A stretch of DNA of 64,000 nucleotides from a bacterium (GTDB taxonomy: Bacteria > Bacteroidota > Ignavibacteria > Kapaibacteriales > UBA2268): NCBI GenBank assembly GCA_024711295.1, contig JANJTB010000016.1, forward strand, positions 1 to 64,000, in the 5' to 3' direction. Positions 23,340-32,585 of this stretch are shown here, piece by piece (positions within the stretch are counted from its first letter, which is position 1; each line of letters starts with the position of its first letter). Below the pieces are notes generated by a model, which was not told where the DNA came from, ran no database searches, and saw nothing but the letters and a program-made list of their open reading frames with translations. Both the position numbers and the translations under genes were made by a program.

Positions 23340-25535
23340 TTAGTGAGAGTTGAGCTTTATTATTTTTTTTCGATAAATACCATTATCGGTACTAATTCTA
23401 ACAAAATAGTTTCCTGCCGGTAGTAATGATATGTCAATTTCAACTTCATTTTTATTGAATTCCCTGCTAAACAGTTTTCTACCCTGAATATCAGTTATAT
23501 CTATACTAATTATATTTACCAAATCGGAATTGGAAGCGATTGTCAGTTTTTCATATACCGGCTGAGGATATACTTTGATGTCATCACTGTTATAATCATA
23601 ATTTACGTTTGATTCAATTTCTTTATCTCCATACGCAACCACTTCCCATAATTTGAAAGTTGTATCACTTGTTGAGATGAGATTGATTTTTATGTATCTG
23701 AAAGTATAATCAATACTGTCAATTATTGTAAGTCGTGAGTCAGTAACGGGTTTCAGGTTGATTGTATTCCATGATTGCAAATCTTTCGACACCTCAACTG
23801 AGAATTTTTCAGGCATTTGCTTTATCCATATCAGTTTGAGCAAATCAACTTTGTACACAGTATCTAAGTCGATCATAACCCACTCATTTTTATTTGAGTT
23901 ACTTCTCCAAAAAGTATTATAACTGCCGTCATTAACCGCTTTAATGGTATATGTTGAATCGAGAGGGATAGATGATACCATGACTTGCTTTTTCCAAGCA
24001 ATATTTCCGGGCATTGGATTTTCATCGAAAATTACACCCGGGGCTCTGCCGATTGATTCGCTTAACTCTTTGAAAGCATGATAATTGCCTGCTATTTTTG
24101 GTCCACCCCAAAGTCTAGTGGACAAAACTCTAAGAGTGTTCATTATTTCGTTTGCAATATGCCCTTCAGTTTCGGTATTGGGATGGTCACACCATACCAA
24201 AAATGTAGAGCCAAGATTGTTAGGATGGTCGCGTGGTACTTCCTTGAGCTCATTAAACTGATGAATTTCCCACCTTTCGTACATAAAATAATCATAAATC
24301 AGCCAGCCGGAACCGGTAACATAATACAGGTAATTCCATGCACAATTTGAAATTTTATATCCCTGCTCAATGTATTGAGTCGGAAAGTCTCTGCCTTCCC
24401 AGTAATCCACAATAATATTAGTATCAATTCTAGCATGGTAATTTGCAGGGTAAGTGTGGCGTATGCTAATGGCATCATTAAATATTCTGAGTGTTTTGCC
24501 ATGAGCTCTGACAATTTGATTTATGAAATTTACAAAATCGAAATAAGTATCTAATGCCTGTGCATCAGGTCCATATTTTTCAGTAGCAAATTCAAGAAAT
24601 TGCGGATGCTCATGTAGGTTGATGTATTTGTATTCATCACCACCCATGTGCCAGTAGTGTCCGTCAAATAGTGGTAAATATTCCTCCAGCAGTTTTTTTA
24701 TGAAATTACGGGATTCATCAAGGGAGATGTCAAGAAAAAAGTCTGCCCTGCCACCTTCGTAATCAGTCAGACACAGCTCTTTTCGATTACGCAGTAATGC
24801 GCCCATGTGTCCGGGCATATTAATCACAGGAACGATTGTAACATGATATTTTTTTGCAAGCTTTTGCAAATCTCTTATTTCTTCTTTTGAATAATGTTCT
24901 TCTGATACAGCATCGGGGTAGTTTTCTGATTCTAACCTGTAATCATCATTATCACCAAGATAAAAATAAAAGTAATTAAGTTTGTTATAGGATAAATCTT
25001 TGATGTGATTTTCGAGCCATTTAACTGTAAAATACTTACGTCCGTTATCAATGAAAAAAGACCGTTCTGCTCTGTCGGGCCAATCTTTAATTTTGCCTTG
25101 AGGTATAGATCCGTAAAACTTGATTAACTGAAGCAGGGTGCGGGTGGCATAGAATATTCCTTTACTGCTGTTTGCAGAAACTTCGATTTTGTCACTGATA
25201 TTCATTATGTAACCTTCGGTGCCGAGTAATGAATCGTAAGCTCCTATTGTGAAGTATATATCCATATTAAACGGTGTACCACCGCTTGATATACTAAGTC
25301 TGTAGCCGCTCAGGTTTTCCAAATCTTCATTGAATGTATTAATATCATCAATCAATTGTTCATAAAATTTATCATTTATAATTATTCTTGAGTTCTTGCC
25401 GAAAGCAAATACATCTTTACCTTTTTCCCATTCTCGTACACTTGGTACAGATTTTATATAATCCGGTTCAGTTTGTGAAACTATGTCTGAAAAGTTAATC
25501 AGAAATAGTGATAACACGATGATTATTTTTAACAT
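23340..25535 (-). CDS. Secreted GH20 beta-N-acetylhexosaminidase with discoidin-like and T9SS domains
   Basis: A 731-residue exoenzyme. It has a signal peptide (residues 1-20, ending IVS-Q), a GH20b N-terminal domain (~30-145), and a GH20 barrel (~155-480). Catalytic landmarks are NMPGHMGALLR and HMGGDEY with the Asp300-Glu301 pair that polarises the substrate acetamido group and protonates the leaving sugar. A discoidin/F5-8C-like domain follows (~520-640; DGSYNTFWRS, EWVMIDLDTVYKVD). The T9SS tail is VYPQPVYEKLTIASNS...LLPAGNYFVRIS ending in IYRKKIIKL. It likely releases N-acetylhexosamines from glycoproteins or chitin-like polymers. It is a single gene. Confidence 0.93.
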   Translation of the reverse strand: MLKIIIVLSLFLINFSDIVSQTEPDYIKSVPSVREWEKGKDVFAFGKNSRIIINDKFYEQLIDDINTFNEDLENLSGYRLSISSGGTPFNMDIYFTIGAYDSLLGTEGYIMNISDKIEVSANSSKGIFYATRTLLQLIKFYGSIPQGKIKDWPDRAERSFFIDNGRKYFTVKWLENHIKDLSYNKLNYFYFYLGDNDDYRLESENYPDAVSEEHYSKEEIRDLQKLAKKYHVTIVPVINMPGHMGALLRNRKELCLTDYEGGRADFFLDISLDESRNFIKKLLEEYLPLFDGHYWHMGGDEYKYINLHEHPQFLEFATEKYGPDAQALDTYFDFVNFINQIVRAHGKTLRIFNDAISIRHTYPANYHARIDTNIIVDYWEGRDFPTQYIEQGYKISNCAWNYLYYVTGSGWLIYDYFMYERWEIHQFNELKEVPRDHPNNLGSTFLVWCDHPNTETEGHIANEIMNTLRVLSTRLWGGPKIAGNYHAFKELSESIGRAPGVIFDENPMPGNIAWKKQVMVSSIPLDSTYTIKAVNDGSYNTFWRSNSNKNEWVMIDLDTVYKVDLLKLIWIKQMPEKFSVEVSKDLQSWNTINLKPVTDSRLTIIDSIDYTFRYIKINLISTSDTTFKLWEVVAYGDKEIESNVNYDYNSDDIKVYPQPVYEKLTIASNSDLVNIISIDITDIQGRKLFSREFNKNEVEIDISLLPAGNYFVRISTDNGIYRKKIIKLNSH

Positions 25536-25777
25536 AGAATTATTGAAAATTACTTTTTTAAAAAATGCAGACAGCCATATTTATAAAGACACATCAATTT
25601 GATTTTTGTCCCAAAAAAAATCAAAAAATTTCAAATAATCTAATTTTTATTATGTATTTACAATTTTGGAATCAAAATATGAGTTGAATATGCTGATTGT
25701 TAATATTATTGGGATAACTACACCTCAGTATGTTGTACTTTTGTAATAATGATTAATCCAAAAAATGAAAATTTATA

Positions 25778-28375
25778 TTGACGAAATTAGATAAGATATT
25801 AAAGCAGTATTTTGGTTATGATGGCTTTCGAAATGGTCAGGAAGAGATAATAAATACAATACTTGCTTGTCGTGACGTGTTGGCAGTGATGCCAACAGGT
25901 GGTGGTAAGTCCTTGTGTTATCAGTTGCCTGCTATTGTAATGCATGGTACTGTACTTGTGGTCTCACCACTGATAAGTTTGATGAAAGACCAGGTAGATT
26001 ATTTAAATTCATGTGGAGTAAATGCGACTTCTATCGACAGTACAATAGGATTTGAGGAGCTTAGAGTACGATTCCAACATGCTGCAAATAGTAAATATCA
26101 ATTGATATATGTAGCACCCGAGCGTCTAGGTAGCAAGATTTTTCTGAATCTTCTCAAAACTATTCATATTCCGTTTATTGCTATTGATGAGGCTCACTGC
26201 ATATCGGAGTGGGGGCATGATTTCAGGCCCTCCTACCTGAATATCAATAATATATTTAATCATATTGAGCGATGTCCGATTATTGCACTTACAGCAACTG
26301 CAACACCCGAAGTTCAGAGAGATATTGCAGAAATACTCAAACTTCACCAACCTAAAATTGTGGTTAAGGGCTTTGACAGAAAAAATCTAAGCTATTTTAC
26401 GGAATATTGTACCGAGAAGGCACTCAGGATTGCAGATATTTGTTCCAGAACTAAATCAGGCTCGACGATTGTGTATGCCGGTTCGAGAAAGAAAGTTGAG
26501 TTAATGTCGAAGGAACTGAATGAATGTGGTATAAAATCTGAACCATATCATGCAGGTATGAAGACTTTGCTCCGCAGTGCTATACAAGACCGGTTTATAA
26601 ATGGCCGCACACCTGTGATAGTGGCAACAAATGCATTTGGAATGGGTATTGATAAGTATGATGTTCGGAATGTAATTCACATTGATTTTCCACTTACCAT
26701 TGAGTCGTATTATCAGGAGGCAGGTAGAGCCGGAAGGGACGGCAAACCTTCTGATTGTTATATCCTTTATAATGAACTGGACGAAAGTCTTCCTGAGTAT
26801 TATATTCAGGCAACTTATCCCTCTGAGAACATAATCAGACGGGTATATGATGCTATTGATGCCCATATTCGCAAGACCGAATTCAGTCCCGAAAGGTTAT
26901 TATCCATCCCTGAACCGGTAAATCTTGCTAATGAAATTAATCTTGACTATCTGACTGTTGAATCTGTTTATAAGTTATTTATCCGCAATGGAATAATCAG
27001 TTCGGGTAAAGTTATGAGCAGTGCAAGAATCAGGATTACCACCAGCCGCGAAAGAATAATGGAATATTATAATAATTTAAATCCTGAGAAACAACAATCA
27101 CTCGAGGCAATTCTCCGCTCATCGAGCTCTGACATTTTCGATCGGTTTGTGAACATTAACATACGTGATATATTGCAAAAACATGGTATCAGCAGGCAGC
27201 AATATGACGACATTGTCAAATCTCTTCAAATGCTAAACCTTGCTTCTTATTTTAGTGATCAAGAAGCAGGATCTTACTCATTAAGCAAGTTCTTTGGCAG
27301 CTTTGATGATTTACCTCTTGATATGTCAGCATTGCGAACGAGATATGCTTTTGCTTTGGCTAAATTTGACAAAGTAATTGAATATACTCACACTAAAGAT
27401 TGCAAAAGAAATTTTATTCTTAACTATTTTGAAGATGAAGAATTTGATGATAAATGTAAAAAATGTGTTTCGTGCAAAGAAATAAAAATTAAAAATTACT
27501 TACTTACGTCATACCATAAATTTTTGGAAAAGGTCATTCTTGGGGAGCTTTCAAATTTTGAATCCGGGGTTGATTCAAATAAATTAATGCAAAATATCAT
27601 GGCGTTTGTAAGTTCGACACCTGACGCTACTTATGATAATGCAGCCAATAACAGGATAGACATTTATTACAATAAAGCGATACAAAATTTACTTCAGCGA
27701 CGAATAATTAAATATAAAGATAGATTTAACAAAACCATTTCCATCACTCCCGAGGGTGAGGAATTCATAAAGCAAATACCGGAGCAAATTAATCTTATGG
27801 CAAGGCGAGAAAAGGAGAAAACAGAAAGTGAAATCATTTTTAGCAAACTTGTTACATTACGCAGAGAAATAGCTGAACATGCTGGTGTAGTACCAAGGGG
27901 TATCATCAGTGATGTTGCTTTGAGAAAAATTGCTGAAGTGATGCCATCTACCGAATATGACCTAAAAAATGTTTCTGGGGTAAGTCAATTGTTCGTTCAA
28001 AAATTTGCCAAACTTTTTCTGCAAGAATTAGCAAAAATTAAGTTAAACCCAAAAGAACAAAAAGTTTCGAAGGTTGCTCAGGATACTCTGAGAATGCTTG
28101 AACAAGGTTCGGATTTCGAAACTATCAAAACCAGACTCTTTGCAGGTAATTTGGCAATGATGGCAAACTATATTGTCGAAATTATCGAAGCAGGCCAAAA
28201 ATTACCACGTAAGCAGCTTGTACCGGATGCCGTTTATACAAAAGTAAAAGCTGCAATCAAAAAATTCCCCGACTTGGGAGCCAGAGACATCCAGCCCAAG
28301 CTTACCATCGAAATTGACTCACCTACTCTCAAGATAGCATGTGCTTTTGCAAAAGCTGAGCTTGGCTTATTGTAG
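25778..28375 (+). CDS. recQ: RecQ-family ATP-dependent DNA helicase with long C-terminus
   Basis: An 865-residue RecQ, longer than the usual 600-730. It shows Walker A MPTGGGKS (38-45), DEAH (137-140) followed by CISEWGHDFRP, and the helicase C motifs (HAGM, VATNAFGMGIDKYDVRNVIHID, QEAGRAGRDG). The RQC zinc site is Cys542, Cys560, Cys563, Cys566. A winged-helix region follows, then an HRDC domain (~682-752) and an extra C-terminal module (~760-865; VAQDTLRMLEQGSDFETIKTRL) like the HTH_40 domain. It unwinds DNA 3'-5' in recombination and replication restart. The start is a TTG at 25778; upstream ATGs are out of frame. Its terminator is at 28415-28436. Confidence 0.95.
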   Translation: MTKLDKILKQYFGYDGFRNGQEEIINTILACRDVLAVMPTGGGKSLCYQLPAIVMHGTVLVVSPLISLMKDQVDYLNSCGVNATSIDSTIGFEELRVRFQHAANSKYQLIYVAPERLGSKIFLNLLKTIHIPFIAIDEAHCISEWGHDFRPSYLNINNIFNHIERCPIIALTATATPEVQRDIAEILKLHQPKIVVKGFDRKNLSYFTEYCTEKALRIADICSRTKSGSTIVYAGSRKKVELMSKELNECGIKSEPYHAGMKTLLRSAIQDRFINGRTPVIVATNAFGMGIDKYDVRNVIHIDFPLTIESYYQEAGRAGRDGKPSDCYILYNELDESLPEYYIQATYPSENIIRRVYDAIDAHIRKTEFSPERLLSIPEPVNLANEINLDYLTVESVYKLFIRNGIISSGKVMSSARIRITTSRERIMEYYNNLNPEKQQSLEAILRSSSSDIFDRFVNINIRDILQKHGISRQQYDDIVKSLQMLNLASYFSDQEAGSYSLSKFFGSFDDLPLDMSALRTRYAFALAKFDKVIEYTHTKDCKRNFILNYFEDEEFDDKCKKCVSCKEIKIKNYLLTSYHKFLEKVILGELSNFESGVDSNKLMQNIMAFVSSTPDATYDNAANNRIDIYYNKAIQNLLQRRIIKYKDRFNKTISITPEGEEFIKQIPEQINLMARREKEKTESEIIFSKLVTLRREIAEHAGVVPRGIISDVALRKIAEVMPSTEYDLKNVSGVSQLFVQKFAKLFLQELAKIKLNPKEQKVSKVAQDTLRMLEQGSDFETIKTRLFAGNLAMMANYIVEIIEAGQKLPRKQLVPDAVYTKVKAAIKKFPDLGARDIQPKLTIEIDSPTLKIACAFAKAELGLL

Positions 28376-28380
28376 GATTT

Positions 28381-28608
28381 TTACTCTTTCAACAACATTT
28401 TGAATAATGCAATCAGCCGGTCTGTGCCGGCTTTTTGTATATTTGTATTTAACCTTGCAAACCTGATATGTAGTTCGGGCTTGCGAGATATGTAATATTT
28501 CTTTCTTTTGATTAGAACAGGAAACAAAGCACCCTCGATTCTTTGCCTTTTATCAAGGTTTAAAGCTTCTTCACTTGGGTATATATATTTAACTTTTCTA
28601 GTTCCCAT
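28381..28608 (-). CDS. Small basic protein of unknown function
   Basis: A 75-residue frame with no recognised family. It is rich in Lys/Arg (RKVKYIYPSEEALNLDKRQR, KRKKYYISRKPELHIRF). It starts 4 nt after the stop of the DUF481 gene, the spacing expected in an operon, which is the main argument that it is real. Against it, its 3' third overlaps the recQ terminator hairpin on the opposite strand. No signal peptide or membrane segment. It could be a small nucleic-acid-binding protein, but that is only suggested by charge. Confidence 0.5.
   Translation of the reverse strand: MGTRKVKYIYPSEEALNLDKRQRIEGALFPVLIKRKKYYISRKPELHIRFARLNTNIQKAGTDRLIALFKMLLKE
28415..28436 (+). terminator. Rho-independent terminator after recQ
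   Basis: Perfect arms AGCCGG (28415-28420) and CCGGCT (28427-28432), a 6-nt loop and a T-run to 28436. It lies about 40 nt past the recQ stop and inside the small opposite-strand gene at 28381-28608. Confidence 0.8.
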
Positions 28609-28612
28609 AATG

Positions 28613-29413
28613 TTAAAATGTGATAGTGATACCGTTAGATAATTCTAAATCATACTTCTTAAGGTCGCGAATCGGTTCGTTGTCGTATCTGAGAATGGTA
28701 TTTACAAAAAAAGCAAAATGTTTGGTAATGCTAAAAGATACCCGATTCTCATTGAGAAATCTATAGTCTATAAAGTCATTTATGTATGGCTGATAATATG
28801 CTACTGCATAGAAGTTGAAAGATTTGTTGAAGGAGTATCTAATATTTAAGAAGTTGGTTGATCTTATATATTTTGTTACAGGTTTTTTGATATCGTCAAC
28901 TTTTTCGTACTCATACATAGCACCAACACCACTCTCAATACTTAATCTGTGCAGTGAATCATTTGTGTATGTGTCTGTAATTATGAACCTCAGTCCGGCT
29001 CCTGCCAGATATCGTTCTTTAAGAAATATGAAATCATTATAGTCAATTTGTGCAAATAGTTCAGGCTCGATTAATTTATCCTTATTATATATAAACCTGA
29101 AATGTGCAAATCCCTTGTTAGTGATTAGCCTGTTATTGCCCTCTTTGTACTCCAGGTTGCCAACTATATATGTTATAAAGTTATTCTTATTATAGTCAAT
29201 CCTGTAATCGCCCTGATATTTGAAGTACTCTTCATTACCTTTATTCAAATTTACAGAAAAATTTAATGTGTGAAAGAAGCCATTGCCTCTGTTATCCTTA
29301 AATTTTTCGGTATTTTTTTGGGAATAAGCGCTTGCAAATGAGAGTGTCAGAAACAGGCAAGTCGGTATAAATATTATTTCTATCTTTCTTAGCCAAGCAA
29401 AACTATTACTCAT
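28613..29413 (-). CDS. DUF481-type outer-membrane beta-barrel protein
   Basis: A 266-residue protein with a signal peptide ending FASAYSQ and a mature part of alternating beta strands: FFHTLNFSVNLNKGNEEYFKYQGDYRIDYN, HFRFIYNKDKLIEPELFAQID, FLKERYLAGAGLRFII, and a closing strand KKYDLELSNGITITF ending in Phe, the usual last residue of outer-membrane barrels. This pattern fits the DUF481 (YdiY-like) family, whose function is not settled. It overlaps the upstream helical-protein gene by 8 nt, so the pair is coupled. Confidence 0.82.
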   Translation of the reverse strand: MSNSFAWLRKIEIIFIPTCLFLTLSFASAYSQKNTEKFKDNRGNGFFHTLNFSVNLNKGNEEYFKYQGDYRIDYNKNNFITYIVGNLEYKEGNNRLITNKGFAHFRFIYNKDKLIEPELFAQIDYNDFIFLKERYLAGAGLRFIITDTYTNDSLHRLSIESGVGAMYEYEKVDDIKKPVTKYIRSTNFLNIRYSFNKSFNFYAVAYYQPYINDFIDYRFLNENRVSFSITKHFAFFVNTILRYDNEPIRDLKKYDLELSNGITITF

Positions 29414-29885
29414 ATCCGTAAAACTTGTATTCCTGAGTATAGTCGTGAATATGCTTTTTTATAACTTCCATAATCAGTTTATTCTCAGCAATTATCCTTC
29501 CAAAAACCGATGGAGAATCAATATACTGGCTAAGGTATTGGTACATCTTGTTAGACTCTCTCAAATAATTAAATGCTGTGATAAGTACATCACCTAATAG
29601 ACTGTGTTCGCCAACAACTTCTGTCTCTTCGATAGCACTCAGGATTGGTGCAGAGTCTAAATTTGCCGGTGTTGAACCACTATTTCTAAATGAAAGTGTA
29701 GCTGCATTTTTACTTAAATCCGAAATCATCTGCTTGGTTGCAATTTTGCTTTTAGCAAAGGTTTCGAAATTAATCTTCAAATCAATATTACGATGAAATT
29801 TTCTGGATAAACCGGAGAAAAAATTTATTCCCTGCTCTTCGAGCTGAGTAGCCAAACTTAGATTTTTTAATATTATGTCATTCAT
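29406..29885 (-). CDS. Helical protein, possibly degenerate ferritin-like
   Basis: A 159-residue protein with no signal peptide. It is predicted all-helical with four main helices (about 1-28, 40-60, 95-125, 130-152). The pattern LEEQGINFFSGLSRKF followed by FETFAKSKIATKQMISDL recalls rubrerythrin/ferritin-like bundles, but the expected ExxH metal ligands are not kept in the second helix (KSKIATK), and only ENKLIMEVIKKHIHDY in the last helix keeps Glu and His. I therefore do not assign iron binding. It is upstream of, and overlaps by 8 nt, the DUF481 barrel gene. It could alternatively be a coiled-coil partner of that protein. Confidence 0.65.
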   Translation of the reverse strand: MNDIILKNLSLATQLEEQGINFFSGLSRKFHRNIDLKINFETFAKSKIATKQMISDLSKNAATLSFRNSGSTPANLDSAPILSAIEETEVVGEHSLLGDVLITAFNYLRESNKMYQYLSQYIDSPSVFGRIIAENKLIMEVIKKHIHDYTQEYKFYGYE

Positions 29886-30065
29886 GTTATGATAGCCTAA
29901 GATAATTTACTTTTTTCAAAAATACTAAAAATCAAGCTTTTATAAGCATACAAATTTTCTAATAATTACCATAATATAGAAAATTAAATGAGATATTTAT
30001 TAGATAATCAATTCGAAATGGAAAAAAAATTAAGATTTAAGCAATTACTATAAATAATTGCATGT

Positions 30066-31154
30066 TTACATTGACACAGGAATAAATGCACGGACGGTAA
30101 TAAAATCACCGGGTTTACTTTCGATGGAAAGCTTTCCATTGCAAATTTCTACAATTTTTTTTGCAATAACCAAACCCAGACCTATTCCCTGCTGTTCATA
30201 CAAATTTCTTTTGAACTGGACAAATGCATCAATACTGTTTATTTCATCCCGTTCCATACCGCGACCAAAATTAGTAATATTTATTATATAGTAAGCATTA
30301 CTTACTATACTGACAACTTTGATTTTTGTACCATTGTCTGCAAATTTAAAAGCATTATCTATTAGTTCTGAAATGATTTTCGTAAAATAGAAATTCGATA
30401 TATTGAGAGTAATATCGGGGCTTAGGTCATAAGAGATAACGCATTTTTTGTCATAATCTCTGAATGATTGATCACCGATTTTTTTTATGATTGTTTCGGG
30501 ATTATGAATTTTTGAGGTAGTAATATCAGAAGATGAAATAGAATTGCTGATTAAATTATTGAAAATATTATAATTTTCGACTAATCGCAGAAGTCTTTCG
30601 CCCGACTCTTGAATATCGCCAATGAATTCCTGAAAAGAAGTTGCGTCAAATTCGCTTTTATTGCCTTGAAGTAGTTTTGAATAACTTACAATTGCATCAA
30701 GAGTTTTTTTCAAATTATCAGGGATTGAGTAGCTTATGTTTTTCTTTACGTCGTCGAGTTTCGTAACCAGATTATCTTTCAATTTTCTGCTTTTTGCAAG
30801 CCTTATGTCAACTGCTTTAAGAAGTTCGTTGCTCTTGTAGGGCTTTGTCAGATAATCATCAGCGCCGAGACGCATTCCGAGTCTGACAGCATCATTGCCT
30901 GAATTAGCTGTAAGGAAAAGGAATGGTGTCATGTAGTATTCAGGGTATTTGCGTAGTTCCTGAATTAACTCCAAACCACTCATAACCGGCATATTAATAT
31001 CGCAAATAATCAGGTCTGGATTTGTGGAAAGTATCATTTTGATGCCTTCTTCACCATTATTGGCTACAGAAACTTCGTAATCATGAATTTCCAATAAATC
31101 TCTCAGATTGTTGGTAATATCCTCTTCGTCATCAATAATCAGAATGCGGGTCAT
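30066..31154 (-). CDS. Receiver-domain protein fused to a HATPase, lacking the phosphoacceptor histidine
   Basis: A 362-residue protein starting at ATG 31154. The N-terminal receiver domain is complete: acidic DDEED (8-12), phosphorylatable Asp52 in ICDINMPVMSG, Thr82 and Lys104 in YLTKPY. The following dimerisation helix reads SYSIPDNLKKTLDAIVSYSKLL, where related kinases have LPHELRTPL-like sequence, so the His is replaced by Asp146. The C-terminal HATPase has SELIDNAFKFAD (N box), ITNFGRGM and QQGIGLGLVIAKKIVE. It probably binds ATP but cannot autophosphorylate at the usual site, acting as a scaffold, a modulator or a response regulator. It follows the GT4 gene by 62 nt. Confidence 0.88.
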   Translation of the reverse strand: MTRILIIDDEEDITNNLRDLLEIHDYEVSVANNGEEGIKMILSTNPDLIICDINMPVMSGLELIQELRKYPEYYMTPFLFLTANSGNDAVRLGMRLGADDYLTKPYKSNELLKAVDIRLAKSRKLKDNLVTKLDDVKKNISYSIPDNLKKTLDAIVSYSKLLQGNKSEFDATSFQEFIGDIQESGERLLRLVENYNIFNNLISNSISSSDITTSKIHNPETIIKKIGDQSFRDYDKKCVISYDLSPDITLNISNFYFTKIISELIDNAFKFADNGTKIKVVSIVSNAYYIINITNFGRGMERDEINSIDAFVQFKRNLYEQQGIGLGLVIAKKIVEICNGKLSIESKPGDFITVRAFIPVSM

Positions 31155-31216
31155 TTGCAAAATTTGTTAATTATTCTTTTTAAAAATTTAAAGACGGATT
31201 TTTTTGCTCAAAATTT

Positions 31217-32431
31217 TTATTCACTTAAATAAGTAAATTCATCAGGCTCTGCTACATTCAGAAGTCTTCCCAAAAACCTGACAAGTCTTTCAAAGTCCCT
31301 GTCCCAGCTGTAATGGCACTTAAATGCAAGTAATGCAGATTCGGACATTTCTACCAAGCGTTCATAATTCGAGTCACTAACAAATTGTATGATAGTGTCA
31401 GCAATCAAATCAATATTTTCGCAATCAATAGCAACTCCGCAATGTGTTTCGTGATTTAACCGTATCATTGGGTCGGCGAGTGAAGTAATCATAGGTTTGC
31501 CTGCGCCCATGTAGTCGAAGTATTTATTGGAAATTGTCTGATTGATATGCTCATCAATTCTGTATGGAAGAATACCAAAATCCATCTCACTGTAGAGATT
31601 TTTTATCTGTCCATGTTCAAATTTCCCTCTGAAAACAATATTCTGAGAGGAATCCAATTTTGATGCAATTATCTTGAGATGCTCTTCAAGCTCTCCATAT
31701 CCAGCAATTATCAGTTGTATGTCATTACGCACATGCCATGCCATATCAAATGCATAAATTAATTTTTCGAGATTTCGCTCGCTGTTGATAAGTCCATGAT
31801 ATGCAAATACTTTTGGCTTGATTAGCATGCCGCGTTTTACGTCATGAAACCAGATTTTCTTAGGTGTATTATGTACGATATGTAGCTTGGATTCATTATA
31901 GTTGTAAGCTCCCGCGAGTCGTTTATTTTGTTCCTCGCATACCGTAAGAATGGCATCCATCATTAAGACAGATTTTTTCTCTATTTTGTCGGGCAATCTT
32001 AAGTCATGGACCAGCCACCTGACAAGAAAGTTCTTCTTATATTTATTCCATCCTCTCATCACAACCGGGTAATTTTCGGCCATATCCATTACAACAGGTA
32101 TGTTGTTCTTCTTCGCTATTTGGGCAACATCAATAGCGAGCATTATCTCGCGAACAATTATCAAATCAGGTTTAAATACTTTAACTGCATTTTTTATTGA
32201 AGAACGCCAAAATGGATTGTATGGAACAGGCAGACTTAGTTTAGAGGAAAATTTACCAAGGTGAAAGATACGTATCCCTTTGTAATAATCTGAGCCCTCA
32301 CCTTCAAATACTCTGCATAGAATAGCTGTCTGGCAACCAATTTCTCTGAATGATTCGGTGATTTTCTCAGTACGAATATCAAATGGATGCTTGTCTTTTG
32401 TAATGTATAATATTTTTTTTTCGCTCAGCAT
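31217..32431 (-). CDS. GT4-family glycosyltransferase
   Basis: A 404-residue GT-B protein. The N-terminal half (KILYITKDKHPFDIRTEKI, LIIVREIMLAIDVAQIAKK) and C-terminal donor half (AYHGLINSERNLEKLIYAF, LIIAGYGELEEHLKIIA, MDFGILPYR, NKYFDYMGAGKPMITS) fit the family. The usual E-x7-E motif is replaced by NKYFDYMGAGKP, a common variant in acceptor-diverse GT4 enzymes. It is divergent from the glycosyltransferase at 32586 and precedes the receiver-HATPase gene on the same strand. Acceptor and sugar are not predictable. Confidence 0.88.
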   Translation of the reverse strand: MLSEKKILYITKDKHPFDIRTEKITESFREIGCQTAILCRVFEGEGSDYYKGIRIFHLGKFSSKLSLPVPYNPFWRSSIKNAVKVFKPDLIIVREIMLAIDVAQIAKKNNIPVVMDMAENYPVVMRGWNKYKKNFLVRWLVHDLRLPDKIEKKSVLMMDAILTVCEEQNKRLAGAYNYNESKLHIVHNTPKKIWFHDVKRGMLIKPKVFAYHGLINSERNLEKLIYAFDMAWHVRNDIQLIIAGYGELEEHLKIIASKLDSSQNIVFRGKFEHGQIKNLYSEMDFGILPYRIDEHINQTISNKYFDYMGAGKPMITSLADPMIRLNHETHCGVAIDCENIDLIADTIIQFVSDSNYERLVEMSESALLAFKCHYSWDRDFERLVRFLGRLLNVAEPDEFTYLSE

Positions 32432-32472
32432 AATTACGAAAATAATATTAATTGTTAATAAAACTAAATAAA

Positions 32473-32506
32473 TTGTTTCTCATGTAGAATATTTTTTTTA
32501 CATTTG
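32473..32506 (+). promoter_or_regulatory. Possible promoter for the 32.6-kb glycosyltransferase pair
   Basis: TTG (32473-32475), 23-nt spacer and TACATTTG (32499-32506). The -7 element is a full TAnnTTTG match; the -33 element is short and the spacing is at the upper limit. Confidence 0.35.
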
Positions 32507-32585
32507 ATATTCTGCCATGCCGCTTATTTGTTTAATAAAATGTCAAATTTCCTGTCAATTTAGTATCTCATTTGGAATCATGTAA

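Noticed and set aside
29406-29885. Rubrerythrin or ferritin with a di-iron site
   Set aside because: The helix pattern fits, but the ExxH ligands are absent in the second helix, so iron binding is not claimed.
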